Part shown: positions 26,517 to 35,689 of the stretch, one piece after another | How the letters are laid out: each line of letters starts with the position of its first letter | Numbering within the stretch: the stretch's first letter is position 1 | DNA from: Bianquea renquensis | GTDB taxonomy: Bacteria > Bacillota > Clostridia > Lachnospirales > Bianqueaceae | DNA length: 64,000 nt | Direction of reading: 5' to 3' | Assembly (NCBI RefSeq): GCF_014384895.1 | Contig: NZ_JACRSQ010000017.1 | Coordinates: 1 to 64,000, forward strand | The notes under the pieces: generated by a model | Told to the model about the DNA's origin: nothing | Seen by the model: the letters and a program-made list of their open reading frames with translations, nothing else | The model's database searches: none | Translations under genes and position numbers: made by a program

Positions 26517-27180
26517 TTATACTACAAAGCGGAAGTCCTGCGGGTTTGCCCGTATTTCCTCCATCATAGCAAGAATTTCCTGTTCGGTTGGAATATCTAT
26601 CATACCAACCGCAGTAAAGTAAATATCGACCTTTACATAGCAATGACCGCTTGGTCTGCGGCGGTGTTTGCGAAGTTCCTGCACCCTCAGCCATTGTTCT
26701 TCTCATAAACACAGTAAGTTCGGCGGCAATTTGCTCAACAATCGTTCCCATATCATTATTGAAATCAAAAGAAAGATTATAGAAGTCCATAACATTCTTT
26801 CTGTCAATCACGATAATTTTGGGTTCGATGATATTTCCATTCTTGCGAAGATAGCCGTACTCAAGAGCTTTGGCAGCTATTTCTTTTTCCGTTTCGGACA
26901 GTTCATCAACCGCAATTCCTCCAATGGCTCTGAGTACCATTAAGAGCTTGGGATCATGAGATAGGTTGTGTCCACAATGAAAGTGTTTATCAATACGCTT
27001 ACCATAAATATTAGACGCGAACACCGATTTATACCCGCCGATTGAAGTTGCATCAATACCTTCACTACCATAGAAATCAAATTCAGGATATTGTTCATCT
27101 GTATATGCAACTGCAACACAAGAAAAAGTCCTATTAACCGGAACAATGCCAGAAAAGTATTTTTCTGCAAGTACTACCAA
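26517..27180 (-). pseudogene. Frameshifted gene of unknown family
   Basis: From about 27180 leftward one frame reads SGIVPVNRTFSCVAVAYTDE, a helical region (LMVLRAIGGIAVDELSETEK) and a C-terminal beta region. Near 26705 the frame changes; the next frame continues sensibly with EEQWLRVQELRKHRRRPSG to AMMEEIRANPQDFRFVV and stops at 26517. One base lost in an A/G run would explain the shift. Its own N-terminus is missing and replaced by a DUF3795 fragment in another frame. Confidence 0.6.
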
Positions 27181-27268
27181 ACGGATGCCCGCTTGTTGCC
27201 GAACAGCCACCACAGTTTTCTTTAAAACTACATCCACTACAATCAATTCCACATATTGTTTCACTCAT
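27134..27268 (-). pseudogene. DUF3795 Cys-rich protein, N-terminal fragment
   Basis: Forty-four codons begin with MSETICGIDCSGCSF and CGGCSATSGHPFG, the first Cys motifs of DUF3795 proteins. A good ribosome site (AAGGAGGGTTAGT) precedes the ATG. After about 35 residues the family pattern ends and the frame closes, while a different gene begins in another frame. Deletion fused two genes here. Confidence 0.65.
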
Positions 27269-27283
27269 ACTAACCCTCCTTGC

Positions 27284-27787
27284 TTACTTGGTTACAAAAT
27301 AACAGTAATCAAGAATTACATTCCCATTTTCATCGGGAGTGGTGTAACGAGGACACAAACAATTCTCAAACGACCAAACTGCACCATTTTCATCTTGCCA
27401 TATTTCCATACCGTTCTCTGCAAGTTTTTGTTTGCAGGCACTTGTATCGTGAACTTCATTCTCTTTTCCGTAGATCCAACAAGTTCCCAAACTCAAATCT
27501 TTGAAATCAATGCTGACGAATCCGTCAGGAACGGGCGTGTTTTCAGGAGAGAGCATACCTATGTAATATTCAAAAGGTTCTCCATCGGCTCGTCTTTCAA
27601 CGCCAATATAACCGCCGCCATTTTCCCAAATGGCAAGGATTTTGTCTGTACCGCCCATAGTTTGTTCAAGAAGATCAAACCATCCGTTTTGCCACCATTC
27701 GCCCCAATGTCCAAAGTTATCGTATTTCTTTCCGATAAATCTCATTGTAGGAATGTTTTCTTTGAATACCTTAATAATTTCAGCCAT
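27284..27787 (-). CDS. GyrI-like/effector-binding domain protein
   Basis: A 167-residue stand-alone ligand-binding domain of the GyrI/AraC-effector type: KENIPTMRFIGKKYDNFG, a central EYYIGM strand, DGFVSIDFKDLSLGTCWI and an EIWQDENG tail. No DNA-binding part is present. It is distinct from the protein at 4374-4898, which belongs to the same superfamily. GGAGGGCTAATT precedes the ATG. It looks intact although it lies in a decayed block. Confidence 0.78.
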   Translation of the reverse strand: MAEIIKVFKENIPTMRFIGKKYDNFGHWGEWWQNGWFDLLEQTMGGTDKILAIWENGGGYIGVERRADGEPFEYYIGMLSPENTPVPDGFVSIDFKDLSLGTCWIYGKENEVHDTSACKQKLAENGMEIWQDENGAVWSFENCLCPRYTTPDENGNVILDYCYFVTK

Positions 27788-27798
27788 AATTAGCCCTC

Positions 27799-28617
27799 CT
27801 AAATTTGGTTGCATTTATTTACATATTTTATTTGATAGTCCTTGAGCATAGCGCAAGGATATTCGGGACACAGATTGCAAGAGCTGATGTTTCGCTCAAT
27901 ACAACATTTTCTAAAAGGACAGTCCTGACAGAGTTCAAATACTTTATCCGTTCTACCACCCCAACAGTTGAGTTTTTCTAAAGGAATATCTATTCCAAAC
28001 TGTTCTTTATAAAATCTCTGTGACTGTTCTCGCAAAGAATCATCATCGGTTTGGGTTGCAATGTATGTAACACATCTTGAGCAATCGTGACCGCAATAAC
28101 ATTTACACTCTTTCTTGGCTACAAAGATGTGTGCAAATTCAGTTTCATAGTGTTCGATTAGGAATAAGCCTGAATTTGCGATATAAGTTTTCATTTTCTC
28201 AGGTGTATCAGGAAATACTGTGATTTTTCTCGTTCCGGTGTCGATAAATACATCTTGGTTTTTGTCGATTGACAGAACGAATTTTCCACCGTCTTTTAGC
28301 AAGGCTGCCGCTTTGTTTATTGCTTTCTGCTTTTCCTCAACGTGCATAAAGGTTAAAGAGGAATATATAACATCGAAAGAATGAGAAATATCGAGTGTTA
28401 GAAAATCTCCGCAAAGCAACTTCACATCGTTCTGCTGAGAGAGATTTTCTTTTGCTCGCTCTATGGTTTTAGGAGAAATATCAACACCATAAAACTTACC
28501 ACATAAGGGAGCGACACGAACCGCAAGACGACCTGTTCCCACACCGATTTCAAGAACAGATTTATCTTTATCAAGTTCCATTTTGTCGATAAAGGCTTTT
28601 CCGTCCCATTTATCCAT
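27799..28617 (-). CDS. SAM-dependent methyltransferase fused to a DUF3795 Cys domain
   Basis: From the ATG at 28617 there are 272 residues. The first 170 form a class I methyltransferase with SAM motif SVLEIGVGTGRLAVR and acidic GVDIS. The rest is a Cys-rich DUF3795-like domain (CKCYCGHDCSRC, CQDCPFRKCC, CNLCPEYPC). In the same frame, similarity seems to extend upstream (HYDLLIDENNDPVHDPKPL) to about 28680, but no ATG, GTG or TTG start is found there before a stop. The true N-terminus may therefore be damaged or begin at ATT. Substrate unknown. Confidence 0.7.
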   Translation of the reverse strand: MDKWDGKAFIDKMELDKDKSVLEIGVGTGRLAVRVAPLCGKFYGVDISPKTIERAKENLSQQNDVKLLCGDFLTLDISHSFDVIYSSLTFMHVEEKQKAINKAAALLKDGGKFVLSIDKNQDVFIDTGTRKITVFPDTPEKMKTYIANSGLFLIEHYETEFAHIFVAKKECKCYCGHDCSRCVTYIATQTDDDSLREQSQRFYKEQFGIDIPLEKLNCWGGRTDKVFELCQDCPFRKCCIERNISSCNLCPEYPCAMLKDYQIKYVNKCNQI

Positions 28618-28758
28618 ATAATCTCGTAACGGCTTAGGATCGTGTACTGGATCGTTGTTTTCATCTATAAGTAAGTCGTAGTGTTGGACAACATCGTTTT
28701 TTAAAATTAGAATTCACCCTCTCAAAACATTATTTGTTTTTCAAACAGTGTTTTCATA

Positions 28759-28803
28759 ATTATACTACATAATTGTGACTTTTTCTACCGTTACAGTAGA
28801 AAA
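28759..28803 (-). promoter_or_regulatory. Promoter with MerR-type dyad
   Basis: A perfect dyad TTTTCTAC-7-GTAGAAAA (28781-28803) lies 16 bases upstream of a TATAAT box on the minus strand (28759-28764) before the methyltransferase. Such dyads are typical of MerR-family sites. No MerR gene remains in the block, but MerR proteins often carry the same GyrI-like effector domain as the protein at 27284. Confidence 0.5.
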
Positions 28804-28896
28804 CGGCAACAGAGGAAAATTAATCTCCCTGCCACCGCTGTCGGTTAGTTGTAAATCACATCATTATTTACGATTTCTATAGCTCTGCTACGAATG

Positions 28897-29022
28897 TTAT
28901 TCATCCGAGCAACCCACAGTATTTGATTCTCTGCTTTGAGTTGTTCGGTCATTGCTCAGACTGTCGATAATAATGCAGTACTCATAATCATCAATCGCTA
29001 AGTAATATTTTTGCTTTCGCAT
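28897..29022 (-). pseudogene. Small mobile-element protein, frameshifted
   Basis: A strong ribosome site (AAAGGAGGTCGAGCGT) precedes an ATG that encodes RKQKYYLAIDDYEYCIIID. A few codons later the frame changes; another frame continues with MTEQLKAENQILWVARMNNI up to about 28850. The first part resembles small proteins next to Tn916-type regulators. Confidence 0.5.
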
Positions 29023-29052
29023 ACGCTCGACCTCCTTTGTACCTTTATTGTA

Positions 29053-29379
29053 TCAAGAGAAATTCAAGATGACGAATGTGCGATTTTTTCCGTATAAGAA
29101 AAGACAGCATAAAAAGCATTTCTGCCTTCTACGCTGTCTTTCGCCTTTGCAACGCCCATAAAGTTTTGAATTTACGTTGATAAGGAAGTATTTACAACAA
29201 CTTATTACTAACGCTGACAAACAGAGTGCAACCAAAAACAGAGAGTAAATGTGCCCCTTATACATAGACAGATATTTGATGTGCGCTGTATAATGCCGCA
29301 ATACTGCTTCTACCGCTTCCGGTTCTCCGGCTACCGCTTTTTCAATTACCTCAAAAGGTATCAGTTTCTTATTCCTCAT
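29053..29379 (-). pseudogene. Tn916 orf8-like helix-turn-helix protein, broken
   Basis: The first 45 residues (LIPFEVIEKAVAGEPEAVEA to LSMYKGHI) match the HTH_16 proteins that follow the sigma factor in Tn916/Tn1549-type elements. The remaining 60 residues read as hydrophobic and Cys-rich nonsense, so the true C-terminus is lost through a frameshift or deletion. The ATG overlaps the stop of the sigma fragment, as in the intact elements. Confidence 0.68.
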
Positions 29380-29600
29380 GTTTCAATTTCTCCCATTCTT
29401 TTCTCAACCGTTTCAATGCCATACTTCTTCTGTGGTTTATGGTACTTCTGCAACGCCCGTACAGTCTGCCGATTGCTTCATCACGATAACCAAGAAAGTA
29501 ATAAAGCAACAGGACTTCACGATACAATTTTGGCAATTTCAATAACGCTTTTGTCAACCGCTCATTGTCAACGATAACTTCCTTTCCCAATACGGGAAAT
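29369..29600 (-). pseudogene. Tn916 orf7-like sigma factor, C-terminal fragment
   Basis: The frame holds sigma-70 region 4 (LTKALLKLPKLYREVLLLYY, then the HTH DEAIGRLYGRCRSTINHRRS). Regions 2 and 3 are absent. Its 5' end is fused within a few bases to the truncated YafY gene in a different frame. Confidence 0.75.
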
Positions 29601-30113
29601 ATCCGATTTGAACACTAATTTCAACGGCTCAACAATCTGATGAGTTACCGTCAATTCGGCGTTAAAATAAGTAAATATAATCACATATTTGTTGATTATC
29701 GCACGTTCCAAAGCTGTAATGTTATTTCGTTCTTTTTCGGGACTGCCCCAATAGGAGAAGTCAATTTCCAACCATTCAGATTGTAAATTATGACTAAACA
29801 GTCCGGCAACCTTGTTTAATGATTTGTCTGCGTCGGGGTAATTTGACGATTTTAAAATCTGCAACGCCTGTACAATATTGTTTTGCTCCTCCTGTGTGAA
29901 ATAAGATTTATCCAATGAGAAGCCCTGTAATAAGGACAGCCCTCCGCCATATCCCTTTTGTTACGTAATTGGTATGCCTGCAACCGAAAGTATATTGATG
30001 TCCCTGTATATTGTGCGGGTAGAAACACAAAGTTCTTCTGCCAGTTGTTTCGCTGTTATATTTTCATGCCTTAACAGGAGAAACACAATTTGAATCAGTC
30101 TGTCTATCTGCAT
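29568..30113 (-). pseudogene. YafY-type WYL regulator, nonsense mutation and truncation
   Basis: The ATG at 30113 starts an HTH_11 domain (MQIDRLIQIVFLLLRHENIT, STRTIYRDINILSVAGIPIT). A TAA stop (about 29964) interrupts the frame, which then continues without shift: QKGYGGGLSLLQGFSLDKSY and a WYL-domain start (ERAIINKYVIIFTYFNA). After PLKLVFKS the gene is cut off and joined to the sigma-factor fragment. It is dead twice: by the stop codon and by deletion. Confidence 0.75.
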
Positions 30114-30182
30114 ATCATCACTCTTCTTTTTTGTATTCAGCGGCAAGCTGTCTTAGCCTGTTCAGATTGTCTAAATTATCAT

Positions 30183-30368
30183 CTAAATTGGAAGCCCCTC
30201 TTTAATTTGTTCCATGTCTATGTGATACCCTCTTTTGACAAGCCGGAGCAGAGTCAATCCCTCCTGTTTTTCCAAAAGGCTTTTAGCTTCAAGCATTAGT
30301 GCTTCAAATTCCTCCACCTTTTGCGGCTTGACTTGATAAATACATATTTCTGTAAACGACATATTCAT
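30183..30368 (-). pseudogene. Antibiotic-biosynthesis-monooxygenase-like fragment
   Basis: Sixty-one codons resemble the N-terminal half of small ABM-fold proteins (SFTEICIYQVKPQKVEEFEA). A ribosome site (AAGGAGGATATGAAT) precedes the ATG. After GLP the frame ends, and another frame reads LDDNLDNLNRLRQLAAEYKK, the tail of some other protein. It is a deletion fusion. Confidence 0.5.
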
Positions 30369-30831
30369 ATCCTCCTTGTGTGTATTTTAGCATTAGGAAT
30401 ATGACAGCAAGTGTGTCGCATTCCTCTGTTTATTTTGAGGGAAATAGCAAAAATATGGCTGTTCCCATTTTATGACACGAAATCTCTTTTCTTGCACGCC
30501 ATAATTATATACGGACTTCTGAATAATTACAACGACAGTGAAATATTTTGAAATTACATAATTTGTTGTTTGGCATTTTTCAAATTTCCCCGTAGTAGGA
30601 CATAAGGAAAACTTTTTTTGAAGAATTTCTCTCAAAACTCCGTCAAAACCGCCCTGTGCGGTGTTGTAGGTAGTGAGAGGGCTTTTCAGAGGGTTTAGGA
30701 CACTTCCCAACAAGCAAAATCTGTTCGGCAAGCTATAGCGCGGACGGGCAGATTTACGGAAATGGATACCCGTTTCCTATGCTTGCTCCGAAACTTCTCA
30801 CTTTAACAAATACGGAAAGGAAGGGAAAAGA
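30369..30831. other. Noncoding stretch in the decayed element
   Basis: No supported gene. The left part is AT-rich; the right part (30640-30780) looks like the conserved noncoding flank often seen before tnpW/recombinase modules, but no oriT or repeat was resolved. Confidence 0.5.
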
Positions 30832-31032
30832 ATGGAATGGGAACTGGAAATCAAGGATAGTAGCTTTCTACCAAAAAAAGGGAAGCCGACAGAGGAAACC
30901 GTCTGCTACAAAATCGGCGGCACATACTATGAAGTGTCTACCTCCTGTGGCGGCTCGGAACGGCTCCGCGACAAGATGGTACGGCTCATAAAAGCAGAAA
31001 CCGTCAAACCGCCCTGTGACAAACAGGGATAA
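30832..31032 (+). CDS. TnpW-like small protein
   Basis: A 66-residue protein of the TnpW type: EETVCYKIGGTYYEVSTSCG followed by a helix (ERLRDKMVRLIKAE). It precedes the recombinase of the decayed element in the same order as in IME-1. GGAAAGGAAGGGAAAAGA lies just before the ATG. Confidence 0.72.
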   Translation: MEWELEIKDSSFLPKKGKPTEETVCYKIGGTYYEVSTSCGGSERLRDKMVRLIKAETVKPPCDKQG

Positions 31033-31094
31033 GTACGCTATAATAGGATTAGCACTTCTGTTTGTCGGGCGTTCATTGCAGGAGGAATGAACAC

Positions 31095-32345
31095 ATGACA
31101 GCAAATGCATATAAGCCCGGACAGATAACAGCATTATACGCCCGTCTTTCGCAGGAAGATACGTTAGAGGGCGACAGCAACAGCATTGTGAACCGGAAAG
31201 CAGTCCTCTCCAAATATGCGGCGAACAACGGATTTTCCAATCCCGTTTTCTTCATTGATGACGGTGTATCGGGTGTGACGTTTGACAGACCGAATTTTAA
31301 CCGTATGATTGCAGAGCTTGAAGCCGGAAACGTGGCGACGGTCATTGTCAAAGACATGTCAAGGTTGGGACGTGATTATCTGAAAGTCGGCTACTATACG
31401 GAAATCTTTTTCGTGGAGCGCGATGTTAGATATATCGCAATCAATGACGGTGTTGATAGCGCAAAGGGGGATAACGATTTTACCCCGTTCCGCAACCTGT
31501 TTAACGATTTTTACGCCAAAGACACAAGCAAAAAGGTACGGGCAATTAAGCGGGCGCAAGGACAGGCGGGGGAACATCTGACAAAGCCGCCTTACGGCTA
31601 CATGGTAAGCCCTACCGACAAGAAGCAATGGATTGTTGACGAAGAAGCCGCCGCTGTGGTGAAACGGATTTTTGATTTATGTATCGCCGGAAAAGGACCT
31701 ATGCAGATAGCGAAAATCCTCAAAGAAGATAAGGTACTAACTGCCAAAGCCTACTACGCAAAGAAAAAAGGAAATCCATTTCCCGAAAGTCCCTATGATT
31801 GGAGAGATAGTACTATTGTTGGTATTTTGGAACGCATGGACTACTGCGGGCATACGGTGAACTTCAAAAGCTATTCCAAATCCCACAAGTTAAAAAAGCG
31901 GATTCCAACCACAAAGGAACAGCAGGCTACCTTCTTCAATACCCATGAAGCCATTGTCGAGGACGCTGTATTTGAACGGGTGCAGGAATTAAGGGAAAAC
32001 AAACGTCGCCCCACAAAGGCAGAACGGCAGGGCTTATTTTCCGGCTTGGTATATTGTGCTGATTGTGGGAGTAAATTACATTTTGCCACTTGCAAAAGTT
32101 GGGGCGGCTCACAAGGCCATTACCGCTGTGCAAAATACAAAAGCAATATGGGAAGCTGTACGGCTCATTTTATCCGCGAGGAAGCGTTGAAGCAGATAGT
32201 ATGGAGCAGGATATTCGATGTGACTGCCCTTTTCTTTGATGACATCATAGCATTAAGGAAATGATGTATCAACAACGCTCTGCTGAAACGGAAAAGGAAA
32301 TGAAGCGCAGGAAGCGGGAAGTCGGACAGGCGCTTATGTGGCGTT
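31095..32345 (+). pseudogene. Large serine recombinase, frameshifted and truncated
   Basis: The catalytic domain is intact on paper (ALYARLSQEDT with S19 as the nucleophile; VKDMSRLGRDY), as are the recombinase domain and zinc ribbon (CADCGSK; CAKYKSNMGSC). The frame ends at 32264 after IIALRK. A neighbouring frame carries on with MMYQQRSAETEKEMKRRK, the coiled coil, and stops at about 32347; the last 100 or so residues are missing. Removing about 140 residues of coiled coil and C-terminus should abolish normal integration. GCAGGAGGAATGAACAC precedes the ATG. Confidence 0.8.
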
Positions 32346-32438
32346 AGCATTGAGCAAGGCCCCCTTATTTATCCTATAGGAAAGTCCGCCGATCGAAAAA
32401 CTGAAAGACCTTCCAAAGTTCGCGGAACGCGAGCTTTT

Positions 32439-34121
32439 TTATTTGGATTGTTCCATGGATTCCCGGTATTGGGACGGACTGACGCCAGTCATATCCTTAA
32501 ATAATTTTGCAAAATAGGCGGCACTGTTGTAGCCAACCCGTACACTGATTTCCGTGACACTGTAGCGTGTCGTGGATAGTAGCTGTTTTGCTGTGGTGAT
32601 TCTTCGGTTCAACACATACTGCATAAGGGTAATTCCAGTTTTCCGCTTGAAGATATGGCACAGATAAAACTTGCTAATATGAAGTGCGGAGGCCATGGCA
32701 TCCAAGGTGATCTCCTGTGGCAAATGCATCCGAACGTATTCAAAAACCTCTTCCATCAGCATATCGACAGGGGCGGAGGGGGCCTTCTCATTAGCCAACA
32801 GGATGGTGATCAACTGTTGAATCGTTGCAGATTTGGCATATATATCATCCGCCATGGAGCGTTCAAGGAGCTTTGCGATACAGGCATCTACAGTATCGGT
32901 ATCCTGATGGTGCAGATTGACGCAGCAGCGGCCATAGTCCCGGAGGATAGCGGAGACGATGGCTTCCCCAGAGGTTTCCCGCGCAAGGACCGAGACGTAG
33001 CGTGGAATCTTGCAGTTTAGCTCTTGAAGCCGGGGATCAGGGCCATCGTAGTCTCCCAGTTTGCTGATGATCCTCTTTAGAAAACTTCCCGTGTGGACCA
33101 GGGAGCCAGCCAGAATGTCGGCCTCTGTGATTTTGGCAAAGAGGATTTCTCTGGCCGAAGTTTCCGGAGAGATGGTGGGGTTGTAGGCAGCTCCGCGCTC
33201 ACGATCATAGGTAATATATAGATATCCGTCCCGTTCTGTTACATCGGGATAGGAAACACTGGACCGTTCATCTAGCAGTAGATGGCTATCCCAGGTCTTC
33301 CCGTCATCTTGAGATAACAGGGCTGTGAGATTGTTGCGGCCCTGGAAGTGATGGTGGTTCACCAGCAGGAGATTGCCGGAGGTGAGCCTTCGAATTTGAA
33401 AACGGGAACAGGGGCCTCCGAGGCCGCTGTCCTCACCGGGTGTCCAGGTGCACCCTCCGTCGTAGGAATAACTCTGTCCGATACCGTATCGGGTCCGCAC
33501 TAGCATCCATAGAGCGCCATCATATTTTTCCAAAAGCATGTGTTCATCAAAGGAGCGCTCCTTGACATCCGCTCCCCCAATTTTTTGAAAGCTTTGTCCC
33601 TGGTCATAAGACCGATAGACAAAAGAGCCTCTTTCCTGCTGCGGGGTCGGACATTCCGAGATCACCAGGACCCCTTCATCCCATACGGCCATGGGAAAAA
33701 GCCACTCGCCGGTGGAGGCAATGATTGGTTTATTCATCATCACATCATGTCCGATGATACGAGGAGGGGACCAGTGAAGATCATCAGCATCGGGATGATC
33801 ACAAAGGGAAGCCCATACGGCGTGGTCCGGCATGACAGCCCAGATAAACCAGAGGCGCCCCAGAGGATCGATCCATAGACAGGGATCATAACAGCGATAG
33901 GATCCCCCCGCGTCAGCGGCTGCGATAGGCTCGCTCCAGGTGTCGCCTCCGTCATCGCTCTTGAGCAAAACGCAGTAGTTTCCGAGCTGCTCAGTTGTCC
34001 CGCCGCTGTAGAAAGCAGAGAAAAGGCGGCCCTTCTCTGTACATTCGATACTGGGGATCCCCTGCCATAGCCGGTGGCAGGCGCTATATTGGTGTAGTAT
34101 TTCAAAGTCGGTTTGCAGCAA
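32439..34121 (-). CDS. Sialidase-like beta-propeller fused to AraC DNA-binding domain
   Basis: A 560-residue protein. Residues 1-360 look like a six-bladed sialidase/BNR propeller with Asp-box repeats: SDDGGDTW (55-62), SYDQGQSF (171-178), SYDGGCTW (219-226) and SQDDGKTW (270-277). Residues 455-555 form an AraC/XylS double helix-turn-helix (ITLDAMASALHISKFYLCHI, then VTEISVRVGYNSAAYFAKLF). There is no signal peptide, so the propeller would act in the cytosol, probably as a glycan or sialic-acid sensor. The start is TTG behind AAGGAGGACGTATCA. It faces a divergent surface-protein gene. Confidence 0.85.
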   Translation of the reverse strand: MLQTDFEILHQYSACHRLWQGIPSIECTEKGRLFSAFYSGGTTEQLGNYCVLLKSDDGGDTWSEPIAAADAGGSYRCYDPCLWIDPLGRLWFIWAVMPDHAVWASLCDHPDADDLHWSPPRIIGHDVMMNKPIIASTGEWLFPMAVWDEGVLVISECPTPQQERGSFVYRSYDQGQSFQKIGGADVKERSFDEHMLLEKYDGALWMLVRTRYGIGQSYSYDGGCTWTPGEDSGLGGPCSRFQIRRLTSGNLLLVNHHHFQGRNNLTALLSQDDGKTWDSHLLLDERSSVSYPDVTERDGYLYITYDRERGAAYNPTISPETSAREILFAKITEADILAGSLVHTGSFLKRIISKLGDYDGPDPRLQELNCKIPRYVSVLARETSGEAIVSAILRDYGRCCVNLHHQDTDTVDACIAKLLERSMADDIYAKSATIQQLITILLANEKAPSAPVDMLMEEVFEYVRMHLPQEITLDAMASALHISKFYLCHIFKRKTGITLMQYVLNRRITTAKQLLSTTRYSVTEISVRVGYNSAAYFAKLFKDMTGVSPSQYRESMEQSK

Positions 34122-34230
34122 TGATACGTCCTCCTTGACTAAAGTAATACTAGTATAGCGATTTCCATTGGGAAATGCAATTACGATCTTGCGCTATTTT
34201 TTGCCAAACTAGAAACATGTTAAAAAATGA

Positions 34231-34259
34231 TTGAATATTTCGGCAATTATTGATATACT
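34231..34259 (+). promoter_or_regulatory. Promoter of the YHYH/Ig-like surface protein
   Basis: TTGAAT and TATACT are separated by 17 bp and lie 30 bases before the start codon, in the short spacer shared with the divergent AraC fusion gene. Confidence 0.65.
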
Positions 34260-34289
34260 AAATATGTAATTATCATAGGAGGTGGAGAA

Positions 34290-35630
34290 ATGAAAAGGAA
34301 ACTATGGCTGTGGGTAGCCATCCTATGTATGGCTGTACTAATCCTGCCATGCCAGGTGATGGCGCATTCAGGAAGGACGGATGCAAATGGAGGACACAAA
34401 GACAACCAAAACAAGAGCGGACTTGGCGGCTACCATTATCATTGTGGAGGGCATCCGGCCCACTTGCACCCCGACGGAGTCTGTCCTTACAACAGCACCA
34501 CAACATCAAGCCAGACCCAACCAAAGAAGGATACGATCACTATCAATAACGCACCGGCAGAATTACAAGTGGGCGACTTCTATGAGCTGGAGTATACCAT
34601 TACGTTCACGGATCAAGAGCAGGTCGCAATCGGTTCCAACAATGAAGACGTCGTCAAGGTCCAGGATAACAGGCTCCAAGCGGTGGGGGAGGGCGAGGCG
34701 ACGATTACGATTCAAACGTACAACAATTCGCAATCCTTTTCCATTAAGGTTAAGGCGATTCCTGTAGAGGCAATACAGGCAAGTCAGGACACAGTGTCCT
34801 TGCAGGCCGGCCAAGAATTTACCATAGGTGCCAAGGCTGTGCCGGATACAGCTACATATAAAGAATTGGCATATCGTTCGTCCGACGAGTCCATCGCGAC
34901 AGTGGATGAGGAAGGAATCATAACAGCCATAGCCCCAGGAGAAGCAGAAATCGTCATAACGGCTCACGGCAATGTAACCCTCTCCATACCAGTGACTGTC
35001 ACGGAGGTCCGTCCCGAAGGCATCCTGACGAACAAAGATGTGTTCCAGATTGAGATCACAGAGGAAGATGCCCTCCAGGTTGAGATTGTACCTGTAAACG
35101 CGGCAAACAAGGCATACGAGATAGAATCTCTGGATCCATCGATTGTTCTGATTGAGAATGGCACGCTTAAACCTGTGAAAGAAGGAGAAACGGCTCTTCG
35201 GATTACAACGTGGAACGATGTTGTGAGAGAGATTCCTGTATCGATTTATCACATTCCAGCGGAATCATTAAGCATTGATGATCATTCGCAACAATATGTC
35301 TTTGGCGGACATGTTGACGTTGACGCGGTTCTTTCTTTGGAGACCGTATTGTCACCTGATACATGCACATATAAAGAAGTTACATGGACCTCGGGAGAAT
35401 CATCTGTCATCGAAATAAAGGATACCGTTCCCGTTATCCGCGGAACGGGGAAGACAACACTGACCGCTCATGGTCCAGATGGTACAAGCGCTTCCATCAC
35501 GATCACAGTCATCGACTGGGGGTTGGTGAAGGGCGTCGCCGTGACCAGCATCGGTGTGGTATGGATTATCCTAGCCACAATTAGTATACTCTATCTAAAA
35601 AAGCGCAGGGGTCGGAGAAAACCCTCTTAA
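34290..35630 (+). CDS. Membrane-anchored YHYH and Ig-like (Big2) domain protein
   Basis: A 446-residue exported protein. A signal peptide (residues 1-25) ends in VMAHSG. The YHYH domain follows directly (HSGRTDANGGHKDNQNKS, GGYHYHCGGHPAHLH), with many histidines that could bind metal. Residues 85-400 contain three or four Big2-like immunoglobulin repeats (IATVDEEGIITAIAPGEAEI). A C-terminal membrane helix with a basic tail (KKRRGRRK) anchors it. GGAGGTGGAGAA precedes the ATG. Likely a surface adhesion or carbohydrate-contact protein; that is inferred. Confidence 0.84.
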   Translation: MKRKLWLWVAILCMAVLILPCQVMAHSGRTDANGGHKDNQNKSGLGGYHYHCGGHPAHLHPDGVCPYNSTTTSSQTQPKKDTITINNAPAELQVGDFYELEYTITFTDQEQVAIGSNNEDVVKVQDNRLQAVGEGEATITIQTYNNSQSFSIKVKAIPVEAIQASQDTVSLQAGQEFTIGAKAVPDTATYKELAYRSSDESIATVDEEGIITAIAPGEAEIVITAHGNVTLSIPVTVTEVRPEGILTNKDVFQIEITEEDALQVEIVPVNAANKAYEIESLDPSIVLIENGTLKPVKEGETALRITTWNDVVREIPVSIYHIPAESLSIDDHSQQYVFGGHVDVDAVLSLETVLSPDTCTYKEVTWTSGESSVIEIKDTVPVIRGTGKTTLTAHGPDGTSASITITVIDWGLVKGVAVTSIGVVWIILATISILYLKKRRGRRKPS

Positions 35631-35644
35631 ACAGGAAAACCAGA

Positions 35645-35687
35645 ACCGATGGGCCATGAGAAATCATCGAGGCTCATCGGTTTTTTG
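35645..35687 (+). terminator. Terminator after the YHYH gene
   Basis: ACCGATGGGCC and GGCTCATCGGT pair with one mismatch and are followed by TTTTT. Confidence 0.82.
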
Positions 35688-35689
35688 TG

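Larger units (their letters stand above)
26506..32345. mobile_element. Decayed integrative element (IME-3 remnant)
   Basis: A 5.8-kb AT-richer block full of broken genes. It contains Tn916-type regulatory pieces (sigma-factor and HTH fragments), a TnpW-like gene and a frameshifted serine recombinase at its right side. Accessory fragments include GyrI-like, DUF3795, methyltransferase, YafY/WYL and monooxygenase pieces. Neither end was found as a repeat. The left border is set after the PHP terminator and the right one at the last recombinase codons, so both are approximate. Confidence 0.6.
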
